DNA of 64,000 nucleotides from Pedobacter sp014947265 (GCF_014947265.1 NZ_JADCNK010000004.1:186001-250000), one strand, 5' to 3'. Numbered from the stretch's first letter, positions 16,358-26,798 are shown. Notes: generated by a model not told the origin, from the letters alone. Made by a program: numbers and translations.

Positions 16358-19300
16358 ATGAAACAAAATCTATTTTGTATCAAGAGGAGTTTTCTTCTCT
16401 TGTGTTTGGGGATGCTGTTTGCCCTTGGTGCAATGGCCCAATCAAAAATTACTGGTAAAGTTATTGCCAGTGATGACAAATTACCTGTTATTGGTGCCAC
16501 AGTTAAAATTAAAGATGCCGCCGGAGGCACCACCACCGATGGCAACGGAAACTTCTCTTTAAGTGTAAAGCCTGCAGATATTTTGGTGATTTCTTTTGTT
16601 GGCTACGGTAATAAAGAAGTGGTAGTGGGTAAACAGACCAATATCACGATTATTTTACAGGCCGAGAATAACAATTTAACAGATGTGATTGTAACCGGTT
16701 ATTCTTCTCAACGGAAAAAGGATTTAACCGGTGCCGTTGCTGTGGTTAATATGGAACTATTAAAAGCGCAACCTGCTGCAAGTGCGGTAGAGGCCTTACA
16801 AGGGAAAGCCACAGGGGTGCAGATTATAAACGACGGTGCGCCGGGTTCAACACCGCAGATCAGAATCAGGGGAATCAGTACCATCAATAATAACGAACCA
16901 CTTTATGTTATTGATGGCGTTCCTTTTGAAGGTAAATTATCATGGCTTAACCAGAATGATATCGAAAGCCTGCAGGTATTGAAAGACGCTTCTTCAGCTT
17001 CCATTTATGGCTCAAGGGCAAATAATGGCGTAGTAATTATCACCACTAAAAAGGGGATAGCTGGTGCACCCAAAATTACGCTCGATTCTTATTATGGTAC
17101 ACAGGTTCCCAGAAAAAATAGTTTTCCTGAAATGATGAATCCCCAGCAATATGCTCAGTATATATTTGATGGTTATGCCAATGCAGGACTTCCAGTTGCG
17201 GCAGGGAAAAATTATGGTTCTGGTTCTACCCCTGTATTGCCAGAATATTTGGTTGCCGGCTTAAGCCTTGGTCAGGATGTTACTGCTGCTGATGCGGATC
17301 CATCTAAGTATAACTATAGTCGTGATCCTGACCTTTTTTATCAGATTACAAAAGCAAACAAAGCAGGCACCAATTGGTTTGACGAAATTACTGAAACCGC
17401 TCCTGTTCAAAATTATCAGCTTAGTGCTACCGGAGGTGGAGAAAATGCAACTTATACTTTCTCCGGCGGTTATCTTGATCAGAAAGGAACCATTAAATAC
17501 ACTGGATTTAAACGGTTTAATTTTAGATCGAACACCAATATTTCGGCATTTAATAAAAGGGTTCGCTTTGGCGAAAATGCACAGTATAGTTATTCAGAAG
17601 GCTTTGGTTTAGGGGTAAATCCAAATGTTTCCGGCGATTATCAGGATCAGGGCAGCGCACTGGGTTGGGCCTACCGGATCCCTACCATTATTCCGGTTTA
17701 CGACATTGCCGGAAATTTTGCCGGTAGCCGGGGAAGCCAGCTGGGAAATGCAGAAAATCCCGTTGCTTTTCTGTACCGTGCCAAAGACAATAAGAATAAA
17801 AGTAATTTCTTTTTCGGAAACGTTTATGCAGAGGGCGATATCATTCCTGGATTAGTATTAAAAACCAATTTCGGTTTGCGTTATGAAAACTTTAATGGTT
17901 TATCTATGCGTTATCCAAATCTGGAATTTTCTGAAGGTAACAATTCGAATAACCTGAACGAGTATCAGGGATACAATACCGAATGGACCTGGACGAATAC
18001 CTTAAATTACAGCAAGGTATTTAATGAAAAACACAGGTTAAATGTGTTGGTGGGTACTGAGGCTATCAGATCGCGATCAAGACAATTGAATGCCGGAAGA
18101 AATGGCTACTTTATTTTAGGCAGTCAGGATTATTATTACCTCAATACAGGTTCATCTAACATCAGCAATTCGAGTTATGGATCAATAGGCTCCCTTTTCT
18201 CGTTGTTTGCCAAAGCAGATTATTCTTATCATGACCGTTATCTGGCCAGTGTTACGGTTCGCCGTGACGGTTCTTCAAACTTCGGTCCTGCAAACAAGTA
18301 TGGTTATTATCCGGCAGCAAGTGCAGCATGGAGGTTATCGGAAGAAGAATTTATGAAAAGTGTTAAATGGATCAGCGATTTAAAATTGCGGGTTGGATAT
18401 GGCCAAACCGGTAACCAGCGGATACCTCCATATCAATACATCAACAGGTACCAGAGCTCAATTGTTAACTCGGCTTATGCTGTTGGCGGTGGCAATGGCC
18501 TTACGACAGGTGTGTGGCAAAATGCTTACCAGAATCCTGATGTAAAATGGGAGTCGTTAAAAGCCTTAAATATTGGTCTTGATTTTACGCTGCTAGGCGG
18601 TGCCATTGATGGATCATTAGATTGGTACAACAAAAAAACCTCCGATATGCTTTATAATTTGCCATTACCATCGAGCGTAGTTGGTTTAGGTAGTTCGCCT
18701 TATGTTAATATCGGCGATATGAGCAATAAAGGGGTCGAATTTAATGTTGCTTATCACTACGGAAGAAGCGCAGATAATCCTTTTAAATTTGATATTGGTT
18801 TAAACCTCTCCAAAAACGACAATAAAATTGTAAGGTTAGCGCCTGGTATTTTTAATCAGATTTATGGCAATTACAGAAGCCTACAGACCAGTGTGTTGCA
18901 GGAGGGTGAGTCTTTTGGTTCTTTCTTTGGATATAAAACAGCCGGAATCTATCAAAGTGCTGCAGATATTCAAAACAATCCTTCGTATGCTGGCGCAAGG
19001 GTTGGCGGTTTGCGTTACCAGGATATTAATGGCGATGGTATAATCGATCCTAAAGACCGGACGATTATCGGCGATCCGAATCCAGATTTTACTTATGGTG
19101 TAAACTTAAACGCATCTTATAAAAACTTCGATATTTCAGCTTTCTTATACGGTGTTCAAGGCAATGATTTGTTTGAGGCTACCCGTTATTTTACAGATTT
19201 TCCATCTTTTGCAGGTGCTAAAAGTACAAGATTGTTAAACGCCTGGAGCCCTAGTAATTCATCAAGCCTTATTCCATCTGCTTACGTGGGTGCATCAGAT

Positions 19301-19627
19301 GTTGAACTGGCATCTTCAAGTTATTATGTTCAGGATGGCAGCTTTTTAAGGCTGAAGAATGTTCAAATCGGTTATTCTATCCCAACAGCTAAAGCATTTG
19401 GGCCTAAATCGGGCATTACCAGAATCAGAGTTTATGTAAGTGCGACTAACCTTTTCACCATTACCAATTACACAGGTCTGGATCCGGAGGTGAGTCAAAC
19501 CAGAGATGCTGCTTCTTCTGTAGGAAGTTCGGGTCCTCCTGCCGATACTTTTTCGGCACTTGGGGTTGATAAAGGCGTTTATCCTTCGCCACGTCAGTTT
19601 TTAATCGGTATTAATGTTGGGTTTTAA
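16358..19627 (+). CDS. susC: SusC/RagA-family TonB-dependent outer-membrane transporter
   Basis: A 1089-residue outer-membrane nutrient transporter. A signal peptide (about 1-28, ending GAMAQ) is followed by a carboxypeptidase-D regulatory-like domain (about 30-115), a TonB-dependent plug (about 125-235, with TGYSSQRKKDLTGAV, IRIRGIST and YVIDGVPFEG) and a barrel to the C-terminus (ending FLIGINVGF). It forms a pedal-bin complex with the SusD-like lipoprotein encoded 15 bases downstream and takes up oligomers using TonB energy. No glycosidase, protease or sigma/anti-sigma pair lies beside it, so the substrate cannot be inferred. The symbol marks the family, not starch use. Confidence 0.95.
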   Translation: MKQNLFCIKRSFLLLCLGMLFALGAMAQSKITGKVIASDDKLPVIGATVKIKDAAGGTTTDGNGNFSLSVKPADILVISFVGYGNKEVVVGKQTNITIILQAENNNLTDVIVTGYSSQRKKDLTGAVAVVNMELLKAQPAASAVEALQGKATGVQIINDGAPGSTPQIRIRGISTINNNEPLYVIDGVPFEGKLSWLNQNDIESLQVLKDASSASIYGSRANNGVVIITTKKGIAGAPKITLDSYYGTQVPRKNSFPEMMNPQQYAQYIFDGYANAGLPVAAGKNYGSGSTPVLPEYLVAGLSLGQDVTAADADPSKYNYSRDPDLFYQITKANKAGTNWFDEITETAPVQNYQLSATGGGENATYTFSGGYLDQKGTIKYTGFKRFNFRSNTNISAFNKRVRFGENAQYSYSEGFGLGVNPNVSGDYQDQGSALGWAYRIPTIIPVYDIAGNFAGSRGSQLGNAENPVAFLYRAKDNKNKSNFFFGNVYAEGDIIPGLVLKTNFGLRYENFNGLSMRYPNLEFSEGNNSNNLNEYQGYNTEWTWTNTLNYSKVFNEKHRLNVLVGTEAIRSRSRQLNAGRNGYFILGSQDYYYLNTGSSNISNSSYGSIGSLFSLFAKADYSYHDRYLASVTVRRDGSSNFGPANKYGYYPAASAAWRLSEEEFMKSVKWISDLKLRVGYGQTGNQRIPPYQYINRYQSSIVNSAYAVGGGNGLTTGVWQNAYQNPDVKWESLKALNIGLDFTLLGGAIDGSLDWYNKKTSDMLYNLPLPSSVVGLGSSPYVNIGDMSNKGVEFNVAYHYGRSADNPFKFDIGLNLSKNDNKIVRLAPGIFNQIYGNYRSLQTSVLQEGESFGSFFGYKTAGIYQSAADIQNNPSYAGARVGGLRYQDINGDGIIDPKDRTIIGDPNPDFTYGVNLNASYKNFDISAFLYGVQGNDLFEATRYFTDFPSFAGAKSTRLLNAWSPSNSSSLIPSAYVGASDVELASSSYYVQDGSFLRLKNVQIGYSIPTAKAFGPKSGITRIRVYVSATNLFTITNYTGLDPEVSQTRDAASSVGSSGPPADTFSALGVDKGVYPSPRQFLIGINVGF

Positions 19628-19642
19628 TTAAAAGATATCAAA

Positions 19643-21355
19643 ATGAAACATATAAAATATATTCTTCTTTCCTTATTGATTTGCAGTACGTTTTCCTGCA
19701 AAAAGGAGTTTTTAACGCTTCAGCCTCAAGGCGAATTAACAGAAGCCCAGCTGACTACGCAAGATGGGGTAGAAGGTTTGCTGGTGGGGGCCTATGGTTT
19801 ACTTAATGGCAATGTAAACGGAACTTATGGCAATTATGGCGCAGCGCCAAGCCAATGGTTGTTTGGCGAGGTGGCTTCTGATAATGCACACAAAGGGAGT
19901 GAAATTGGCGATCAGCCACCAATGAATGCCATCGAGCAACATGCGCCAACCAGTACAAATGATAATTTATCGAATATTTGGGACAGGTGTTTTGAAGGGA
20001 TCCAACGTTGTAACAATACCCTTAAAATTCTGGCTAACCTCCAGGCTGGAAAAGGTACCGCAAAATTTAGCGACGCCCGTGCAAAGGAAATTCAGGGTGA
20101 AGCCAGGTTACTTCGGGCGCACTATTATTTCTTTCTGGTACGGATATTTAAAGTTGTGCCATACCTTACAGAGGCCACAAGTGGTACTTTTGTTCCGAAT
20201 GATAAAGATATTTATCCAAATATTGTAGATGATCTTCAGTACGCTGTTGCTAATTTAAGCACAACCAAACCAAAAAATCAAAAAGGCAGGGTAGATAAAT
20301 ATGCGGCTCAGGCTTATCTTGGAAAGGTATTTTTGTATCAAAAAAAATATCCTGAAGCCTACGATTTGTTGAATGCTGTAATTTTGGCAAAACCATCTCT
20401 GATTGATATGCCGTATTCGGATAACTTTGATATCACTAAAGAAGACGGACCTGAAACCATTATGTCTGTTCAGCATTCTGTTGGAACAGATGGCACCGGA
20501 GGTGATAATGGCAATGTGGGCGATATACTAAACTTTCCGTATGGTAATGCACCGATTAACTGTTGCGGTTTCTTCCAGCCGACTATAGATTTGGCAAACT
20601 CATTTAAGGTGAGTGCTACAGGTTTACCGTTATTGGATGGAAGTTACCGTACTAATCCATATAAATCTGATTATGGATTAACGGGAACAGATAAAACCAA
20701 TTATACTGTTGACAAAACCTTACCGTTAGACCCGAGAATTGAATCGACAATAGGAAGACGCGGTGTTCCATATCGCGATTGGGGTTTAATGCCGGGCGAT
20801 ACCTGGATTCGTGATGCCAGTAACGGTGGTCCTTTTTTAGCCGTTAAGAATACCATTGATGCGGCTCAGATCTCAAGCGGAACCGCTCCTGGCACTACCA
20901 ATGTAACCGGACTAAATGTGAACCTCATCCGCTTAGGTGATGTTTATCTAATGGCAGCAGAATGCGCGGTAGAAAAAGGCGATTTAGCCAGGGCCTTAAC
21001 TTTGGTTAATATTGTGAGGGCGCGGGCGGCAAAAATAACACCTCAATCTATAAATGGGGTGCCGGCTGCAGCCTACAAGGTTAGTGAGTACGTATCGTTC
21101 CCGAACGATACCTATGCCAGAAATGCGGTACGTTTCGAACGCAGATTGGAATTGGCAATGGAAGGCCACCGTTTCTTTGATTTGGTACGTTGGGGTGTAG
21201 CCAAACAAACCCTCGAGAGTTATTTTGCTTTTGAAGGGGGATACTTTAACTACTTAAAGGGCATTACCATCGAAGCCAGGGACGATTATTTTCCTTTACC
21301 TCAGGATCAGATTGATCGAAGTAAGGGCACATTAAAACAAAGCCCGGGATATTAG
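19643..21355 (+). CDS. susD: SusD/RagB-family outer-membrane lipoprotein
   Basis: A 570-residue lipoprotein with signal MKHIKYILLSLLICSTFS and Cys19 followed by KKEF. The N-terminal part (about 40-300) has the TPR-like helices of SusD proteins, with the ARLLRAHYYFFLVRIF segment near 155. The C-terminal RagB/SusD domain includes the conserved VRARAA helix and VRFERRLELAMEGHRFFDLVRWG. It caps the SusC barrel and binds substrate on the cell surface. It follows susC by 15 bases, so the pair is co-transcribed. The stop is followed by a long hairpin (21374-21421). Confidence 0.95.
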   Translation: MKHIKYILLSLLICSTFSCKKEFLTLQPQGELTEAQLTTQDGVEGLLVGAYGLLNGNVNGTYGNYGAAPSQWLFGEVASDNAHKGSEIGDQPPMNAIEQHAPTSTNDNLSNIWDRCFEGIQRCNNTLKILANLQAGKGTAKFSDARAKEIQGEARLLRAHYYFFLVRIFKVVPYLTEATSGTFVPNDKDIYPNIVDDLQYAVANLSTTKPKNQKGRVDKYAAQAYLGKVFLYQKKYPEAYDLLNAVILAKPSLIDMPYSDNFDITKEDGPETIMSVQHSVGTDGTGGDNGNVGDILNFPYGNAPINCCGFFQPTIDLANSFKVSATGLPLLDGSYRTNPYKSDYGLTGTDKTNYTVDKTLPLDPRIESTIGRRGVPYRDWGLMPGDTWIRDASNGGPFLAVKNTIDAAQISSGTAPGTTNVTGLNVNLIRLGDVYLMAAECAVEKGDLARALTLVNIVRARAAKITPQSINGVPAAAYKVSEYVSFPNDTYARNAVRFERRLELAMEGHRFFDLVRWGVAKQTLESYFAFEGGYFNYLKGITIEARDDYFPLPQDQIDRSKGTLKQSPGY

Positions 21356-21373
21356 GATTTAGGTTATAAATGA

Positions 21374-21421
21374 AATACATTGGCGGAGCGATGAGCATTA
21401 ACATTGCTCCGTTGATGTATT
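21374..21421. terminator. Long hairpin after susD
   Basis: AATACAT, CGGAGC and ATG on the left (from 21374) pair with CAT, GCTCCG and ATGTATT on the right (to 21421): 16 of 20 positions pair. There is no T-run, so it may protect the 3' end of the mRNA rather than terminate transcription. Confidence 0.5.
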
Positions 21422-21449
21422 CGAGTTGATATGGATTTAGGCGGATGAA

Positions 21450-21590
21450 ACTGCTACTATTAGTTGTAAAATAAACCCGACCGCCAGCGTTATCCCGATT
21501 AAGAATGGTTTAATTTGAACGTTTCTTTTATCGGGATTAAGCAAAGGGCGGGGCTAAAGGAACCGAAGCACCACAGAAATTGCTTTCCAT
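21450..21590. repeat. Structured dispersed repeat (AAACCCGACCGCC type)
   Basis: This contains ATCCCGATTAAGAA (about 21491-21504) and its near inverse TTCTTTTATCGGGAT (about 21524-21538), then AAAGGGCGGGGCT and GGAACCGAAGCACC. It resembles 6405-6500 and 51590-51740. The remainder of the 329-base susD-to-transporter gap shows nothing coding. Confidence 0.55.
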
Positions 21591-21684
21591 AAAAAAAAAA
21601 TGGAAATTAGAGCAGCCACTTTTATTAAGGAAATTAAGTTATTAGATGGTTCCGACTTCCAGCTTAAAATGCTCAACGCCAAAT

Positions 21685-23019
21685 TTATTTCTCCTCTTTA
21701 AACCTGCTAAAAAACAATAACGCGATTAAACAGAGGCCGAAACCTACAATTCCATTTAATCTTAATCCGAAATCATTTCCCGGATCTTTGCCGTAAATGG
21801 TGAGCATGGCAAAAATGGCAATGCCTAAGGTTTGACCAAGTTTTACAAAAAGGTATTTCACCGCGAAGAACATGCCCTCATGGTTTTCTCCGGTTTCTAA
21901 GGTATCTCTTTGGGCAATGTCGGCTAAGATGGCTGTCGGTAAAATACCAAGTGCTGCTAATGGAAAAGAAGCGGATAGTACCAGGATGTAAATCTGTGTA
22001 TGTGGACCAAATGGTAATTTGCCTAAAAAGAAAATGGTGACAAAGATTAAGCACAACACGCCAAAGGCAAGCAATACAAAAGGTTTTTTGCCAATTTTAG
22101 CAGAACCAAAATTAACCAGCGGGTAAAATAGCAGAGAAGCTAAAACCATGGCACCCATAAATTTTCCGCCTTCTGATTCTGGCAGGCCCAATAAAACGGT
22201 GCAGAAAAATAATAAACCGCTAGAAATAATGCTCAATGCCGTATAAAAAGCGAAATCAGATATCAGGTAGTATTTAAAATTGCTGTTTTTAAAGGTACTC
22301 TTAATTGCTGGCCATAAAGGTACATGGGTAGGCTTGGCAACCGAAAATTCCTTTTCGTTAATAAAAAAAATGGGTAATAACATCACCAATCCGGATAAGA
22401 TACACAACCCCCAAATTGCGATCTGGATAGCCTCGCTGCGGTTGGCCACATGAAAATGAGCCTCAACCAGATCGGCAAAGTTGTTGGTGCAGGCCGATAA
22501 AATGATGCCGATTACAAAACCGACCTGCTGATAACTTGATAATTTAACTTTTTGTCTTGGCGTATTGGTTACTTCAGCCAGTAGCGCGTTATAAGGGATT
22601 ATATAAGTGGTAACCGATACAAAAAACAAACAAAGCGTTATGGTTAACCACCAGGCATTGTGCAGGCTTTCTGTTTTCTGGAGGGGGTAGAATACCAGTG
22701 CGCAAAATATCATTGACGGAATAATCGCCCATTTCATAAAAGGCATCCTGCGACCATTTTTATTGGTGCTGGCATCACTTTTTGAGGCAATAAACGGATC
22801 GTAAAGGGCATCGACCAATCTTCCTGAAGCAGCAATAATTGAAAGAATATTAAACGCGCCCAATAAAACCAATTGTGGTACCAAAGGAGGTAAGCCAGCG
22901 TTGCTTGGGGGCAGATAGAAAAAGGGAAGCATTACGATGATAATATTTGTCATCGTGCTCCAACCAATCATACCGGCGGCGTAAGCAATTTCTTGTTTTA
23001 AGGAGAGTGTTTTGTTCAT
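21685..23019 (-). CDS. MFS transporter, glycoside-pentoside-hexuronide (GPH) type
   Basis: A 444-residue inner-membrane transporter with about twelve helices. The signature near residues 60-95, GRLVDALYDPFIASKSDAS followed by NGRRMPFMKW, is that of the MFS_2/GPH family, which imports sugars or glycosides with a cation. A second family-like region, VSVTTYIIPYNALLAEVTN, is near 130-150. It converges on susD. It could move the product of the SusCD system across the inner membrane, but the opposite orientation and absence of enzymes leave this as inference. Confidence 0.85.
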   Translation of the reverse strand: MNKTLSLKQEIAYAAGMIGWSTMTNIIIVMLPFFYLPPSNAGLPPLVPQLVLLGAFNILSIIAASGRLVDALYDPFIASKSDASTNKNGRRMPFMKWAIIPSMIFCALVFYPLQKTESLHNAWWLTITLCLFFVSVTTYIIPYNALLAEVTNTPRQKVKLSSYQQVGFVIGIILSACTNNFADLVEAHFHVANRSEAIQIAIWGLCILSGLVMLLPIFFINEKEFSVAKPTHVPLWPAIKSTFKNSNFKYYLISDFAFYTALSIISSGLLFFCTVLLGLPESEGGKFMGAMVLASLLFYPLVNFGSAKIGKKPFVLLAFGVLCLIFVTIFFLGKLPFGPHTQIYILVLSASFPLAALGILPTAILADIAQRDTLETGENHEGMFFAVKYLFVKLGQTLGIAIFAMLTIYGKDPGNDFGLRLNGIVGFGLCLIALLFFSRFKEEK

Positions 23020-23151
23020 TAAAATTTTATAATTAATTTTTTTTTAAGTAGGTTTCTGTGTTAATCGATTAGATCAGTCTTGCTTTCCATTTTATCCCAA
23101 TGAAAAATCGGGATGTTCATTCCAATCAGTTTATTACTTTGGTTAGTCTCA

Positions 23152-23188
23152 TTAAACCTCGCAGGTTTTTAAAACCTGCGAGGTTTAA
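23152..23188. repeat. Perfect 18-bp palindromic repeat (ACCTCGCAGGT type)
   Basis: TTAAACCTCGCAGGTTTT (23152-23169) and its exact inverse complement (23171-23188) are separated by a single T. It lies 12 bases after the permease stop. Palindromes with this core are common in Bacteroidota intergenic DNA. Confidence 0.85.
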
Positions 23189-23200
23189 ATCATGAATAAA

Positions 23201-24538
23201 CTATTTCTTGTTAAACCATCTGTTCACAAAATAGACTACCAGAAAGCCAACAAAAATATATAAACCATTAAGTGCTGCATTCGGATCGTCGGCATAAATG
23301 CTAAAGGCAACAAAAGTATAAGCAGCAATAAAAATAATAGGCAATATAGGATATAAAGGAACAGTATAGATAGATTTTTTATCAAGATGTGCTGTTCTCT
23401 TTCGAAGGATGAAAATTGTGGCTGCCGAACTGGCCATACTGATGCATTCTAAGAAAATGGTATAGTTTAAAATTTTGTCGAAAGTTTTCGCAAAGAAAAT
23501 AATCACCACGGCAATTAACGTAAAAACTGTTAAGCTGATGGTCATTACCTCTGTTTTTTTATTCATCCTGCTGAATATTTTTGGTAGGGCACCTTCTTCG
23601 CCCATAGCAAACATAGCCCTTGGGTTACTCAACAGGTTTACATTTATATAACCCATTACTGAAAAAAAGATAATTACAGAAAGCGCATTAAATCCGGCGG
23701 GACCAAATATCTTCGAAGCTAATATCGCTGCTATACTTTCTGCTGATTTTAATTCTTCAAAACCAATCACCTTTACATACACATAGTTGATGGCCAGATA
23801 AAGAATTACAATAATGGTTAAGCCAATAATGATCGCACGTGGAATCACTTTTTTAGCTTCTTTAATTTCGCCGCCAAAGTTGATGGTTTGTGCATATCCT
23901 GCATAAGAAAAAGAAACGGCAATTAAGCATAAGCCCAAAGCTTTTCCATAATCAGACCAGATTGGTAAAGTACCTGTTGCTGTTTTAAAAACAGGAGTTA
24001 TTGTTTCGGTTTGTCCGCCAAAAAATACCGCGCAAATCAACGTTAAAATCATTCCAATTTTAATTACCGTTAGTACATTTTGCGTTTTAGAACTCGCTTT
24101 CAAACCTAAAAGGTTAATGAAATAGAATGTTAAAATAGTAATAATGGCAATGGCGACCCGGTAGGTTTCGGTTTGTTTATCAAGAGGCAAAATAATTTTA
24201 CTCAGGTATTCTGCACCAATAATTGAAATCGCCGCTACAGATGCTGCACTGGAAATAATCACAATACAATTAATTGCAAAAGCGATAGAGGGATGATAGG
24301 CTGCAGAAAATATTTTATAATATCCACCTGTTACGGGAAAACGGGAACCAATTTCGGCGTAGGTTAATGCGCCGCAAAAGGCTACAAAACCACCAATAAA
24401 CCAGGCCATGTAAAATAACTCTGGAATTTGCGCTTTCGCCGCTACGTTTACAGGCGTACGGAATACGCCCATTCCAATAACCAAACTCACCACAATCATG
24501 GATAAGTCGAATAGCGAAAGCTGCTTCTTTTGTTGCAT
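23201..24538 (-). CDS. APC-superfamily amino acid permease
   Basis: A 445-residue inner-membrane permease with about twelve helices. The first helix carries SLVIGMGVFRTPVNVA, the unwound Gly-rich substrate site of APC transporters, and helix 2-3 carries GALTYAEIGSRFPVTGGYYKIF, the conserved loop of the LAT-like branch. Substrate is probably one or more neutral amino acids in exchange; the exact one cannot be read. The start is ATG at 24538. Its stop is followed by a perfect palindrome, and its upstream spacer contains word repeats (24580-24690). It appears to be transcribed alone. Confidence 0.88.
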   Translation of the reverse strand: MQQKKQLSLFDLSMIVVSLVIGMGVFRTPVNVAAKAQIPELFYMAWFIGGFVAFCGALTYAEIGSRFPVTGGYYKIFSAAYHPSIAFAINCIVIISSAASVAAISIIGAEYLSKIILPLDKQTETYRVAIAIITILTFYFINLLGLKASSKTQNVLTVIKIGMILTLICAVFFGGQTETITPVFKTATGTLPIWSDYGKALGLCLIAVSFSYAGYAQTINFGGEIKEAKKVIPRAIIIGLTIIVILYLAINYVYVKVIGFEELKSAESIAAILASKIFGPAGFNALSVIIFFSVMGYINVNLLSNPRAMFAMGEEGALPKIFSRMNKKTEVMTISLTVFTLIAVVIIFFAKTFDKILNYTIFLECISMASSAATIFILRKRTAHLDKKSIYTVPLYPILPIIFIAAYTFVAFSIYADDPNAALNGLYIFVGFLVVYFVNRWFNKK

Positions 24539-24579
24539 TAAATAGGATTTTGAATAATCGGATGAAGATAGGGAAATTA

Positions 24580-24690
24580 TGTAAAGATGGAAGATGTAGG
24601 ATGAGTTTATGGCTTATGGTCTTTTGGTTCATGGTTGATAGCTTAAGGGGTTATCAACAATTGCCTATAAAAACCATGAACTATCAACGA
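24580..24690. repeat. Degenerate word repeat upstream of the permease gene
   Basis: The sequence is built of GGAAGATGTAGG, TATGGCTTATGG, TTTTGGTTCATGG and GATAGCTTAAGG words, then ACCATGAACTATCAAC, which is a partial inverse of GTTCATGGTTGATAG. No coding sequence was seen. Confidence 0.5.
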
Positions 24691-24918
24691 TCGCTCTGCT
24701 ACCTAGCCATCGTCCATATTACCTAATACCTCTTCCATCTTTTTGTTGATATTTTCTTTTGCGAGCCTCACAGAATAAATCTATTATTGTATAATAATTC
24801 TGAAGAGCGTATTTAAAAATATTTTTATTTCAATCGTCAGGGTTATTTCTACAAATTCTTCATCGCTTTGCAGGACAATAAATGCAAAGTTTTTCATTGA
24901 AGAACAGATAAACACATT

Positions 24919-26790
24919 ATGGCAGAAGTAATTTATAACGACGACAGTATTCGTTCATTAGACTGGAAAGAGCACATCAGGCTTCGTCCGGGGATGTACA
25001 TTGGTAAACTTGGCGATGGTTCTGCCCAGGATGACGGTATTTACGTTTTGCTTAAAGAAATTGTAGATAATTCTATCGATGAGTTTGTAATGGGCACCGG
25101 AAAAACCATCGAAATTACCCTTTCGGAGCAAAAGGTGAATGTGCGCGATTACGGCCGTGGTATTCCATTGGGTAAGGTGATCGATTGTGTAAGCAAAATT
25201 AATACCGGCGGTAAATACGATAGTAATGCCTTCCAAAAATCGGTAGGTTTAAATGGCGTAGGTACCAAGGCGGTTAATGCACTTTCTACCAGTTTTACCG
25301 TACAATCTTACCGTGATGGGAAAACGAAAAAGGTCGAATTTTCTAAAGGAGAAATTGTAACTGAACAACCTGTTATTGATACTACTCAACGTAATGGTAC
25401 GGCCATTACTTTTTATCCGGATGAAACGATTTTCAGGAACTACCATTACATTCCTGATTTTGTAGAGAGCATGGTTTGGAACTATGTTTTCTTGAACACT
25501 GGTTTAACTGTAAATTTTAACAACCAGAAATATTTTTCAGAAAGAGGTCTGTATGATTTGCTTTCTAAATTTAATAAACCAGAAGAGATCCGCTACCCGA
25601 TTATTCATATGATTGGACCAGATATCGAAATTGCCATGACCCACGGTCAGCAATATGGCGAAGATTACCACTCATTTGTAAACGGACAACACACTACGCA
25701 AGGTGGTACCCACCAGGCGGCATTTAGAGCTGCGGTGGTGAAAACCGTTCGGGAGTTTTTTAAAAAAGAGTTTGATGCGGCCGATGTGCGTTCTTCTATC
25801 ATCGCGGCAATTTCTGTGCGTGTACAGGAGCCGGTTTTCGAATCGCAGACCAAAACAAAACTGGGTTCGCAGAACATGGGGCCAGAAGGCCCATCAGTAG
25901 CTACTTTTATTAACGATTTTGTTAAAAAAGAGCTTGATGATTATTTGCATAAAAACCCCGACGTTGCCGATGCGTTACTGAAAAGAATTATGCAGTCGGA
26001 GCGCGAGCGTAAAGATATTGCAGGCATTAAGAAACTGGCAAACGACAGGGCAAAAAAAGCATCCTTACACAATAAAAAACTGCGTGATTGCAAGGTGCAT
26101 TTTAATACTACGCATGAGAAACGGTATGAAACTACCTTGTTTATTACTGAGGGAGATTCGGCATCGGGTTCAATCACAAAATCGCGTGATGTGGATTGCC
26201 AAGCCGTATTTAGTTTAAAGGGTAAGCCGCTTAACTGTTATGAACTTACCAAAAAAGTAGTTTACGAAAATGAAGAATTTAACCTGCTACAACATGCTTT
26301 AAATATCGAAGATGGTTTAGAAGGATTACATTATAACAATATTGTAATTGCGACTGATGCCGATGTAGATGGTATGCATATCCGTTTGTTGATGATGACT
26401 TTTTTCCTTCAGTTTTTCCCTGATCTGGTAAAAGCTGGTCATGTTTATATTCTGCAAACGCCACTTTTCAGGGTGAGGAATAAAAAGGAAACCATTTATT
26501 GTTATAGTGACGAAGAACGTAGAAACGCCATCGAAAAACTGGGCAATAAACCAGAAATTACACGATTTAAAGGTTTGGGAGAGATTTCACCAGATGAATT
26601 TGGTTTGTTTATCGGGAAAGATATCAGGTTAGACCCTGTTATTTTGAAAGATCAAACGATTAAAAGTTTGCTTGAATATTACATGGGTAAAAATACACCT
26701 GACAGGCAACAACACATTATCCGTAACCTGAGGGTAGAGAAGGACGAAGTAACCGAAGAACCTAAAGTGATTACGGAAGAGGTAGCTTAG
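24919..26790 (+). CDS. parE: DNA topoisomerase IV subunit B (GyrB/ParE family)
   Basis: A 623-residue ATPase subunit of a type IIA topoisomerase. The GHKL ATP site shows E47 and N51 in LLKEIVDNSIDE, DYGRGIP at 77-83 and VGLNGVGTKAVNALS near 108-122. The TOPRIM metal site shows TEGDSASG at 410-417 and DADVDG at 480-485. The end has RFKGLGEISPDEFG. Length and lack of the GyrB insert favour ParE over GyrB. With ParC it unlinks daughter chromosomes. The partner gene is 11 kb downstream on the same strand rather than next to it. A hairpin begins 8 bases after the stop. Confidence 0.92.
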   Translation: MAEVIYNDDSIRSLDWKEHIRLRPGMYIGKLGDGSAQDDGIYVLLKEIVDNSIDEFVMGTGKTIEITLSEQKVNVRDYGRGIPLGKVIDCVSKINTGGKYDSNAFQKSVGLNGVGTKAVNALSTSFTVQSYRDGKTKKVEFSKGEIVTEQPVIDTTQRNGTAITFYPDETIFRNYHYIPDFVESMVWNYVFLNTGLTVNFNNQKYFSERGLYDLLSKFNKPEEIRYPIIHMIGPDIEIAMTHGQQYGEDYHSFVNGQHTTQGGTHQAAFRAAVVKTVREFFKKEFDAADVRSSIIAAISVRVQEPVFESQTKTKLGSQNMGPEGPSVATFINDFVKKELDDYLHKNPDVADALLKRIMQSERERKDIAGIKKLANDRAKKASLHNKKLRDCKVHFNTTHEKRYETTLFITEGDSASGSITKSRDVDCQAVFSLKGKPLNCYELTKKVVYENEEFNLLQHALNIEDGLEGLHYNNIVIATDADVDGMHIRLLMMTFFLQFFPDLVKAGHVYILQTPLFRVRNKKETIYCYSDEERRNAIEKLGNKPEITRFKGLGEISPDEFGLFIGKDIRLDPVILKDQTIKSLLEYYMGKNTPDRQQHIIRNLRVEKDEVTEEPKVITEEVA

Positions 26791-26798
26791 CAATATCC

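Noticed and set aside
24315..24632. 105-codon minus-strand frame overlapping the permease start
   Set aside because: Out-of-frame overlap with the permease N-terminus and word repeats; Arg-rich, no family.
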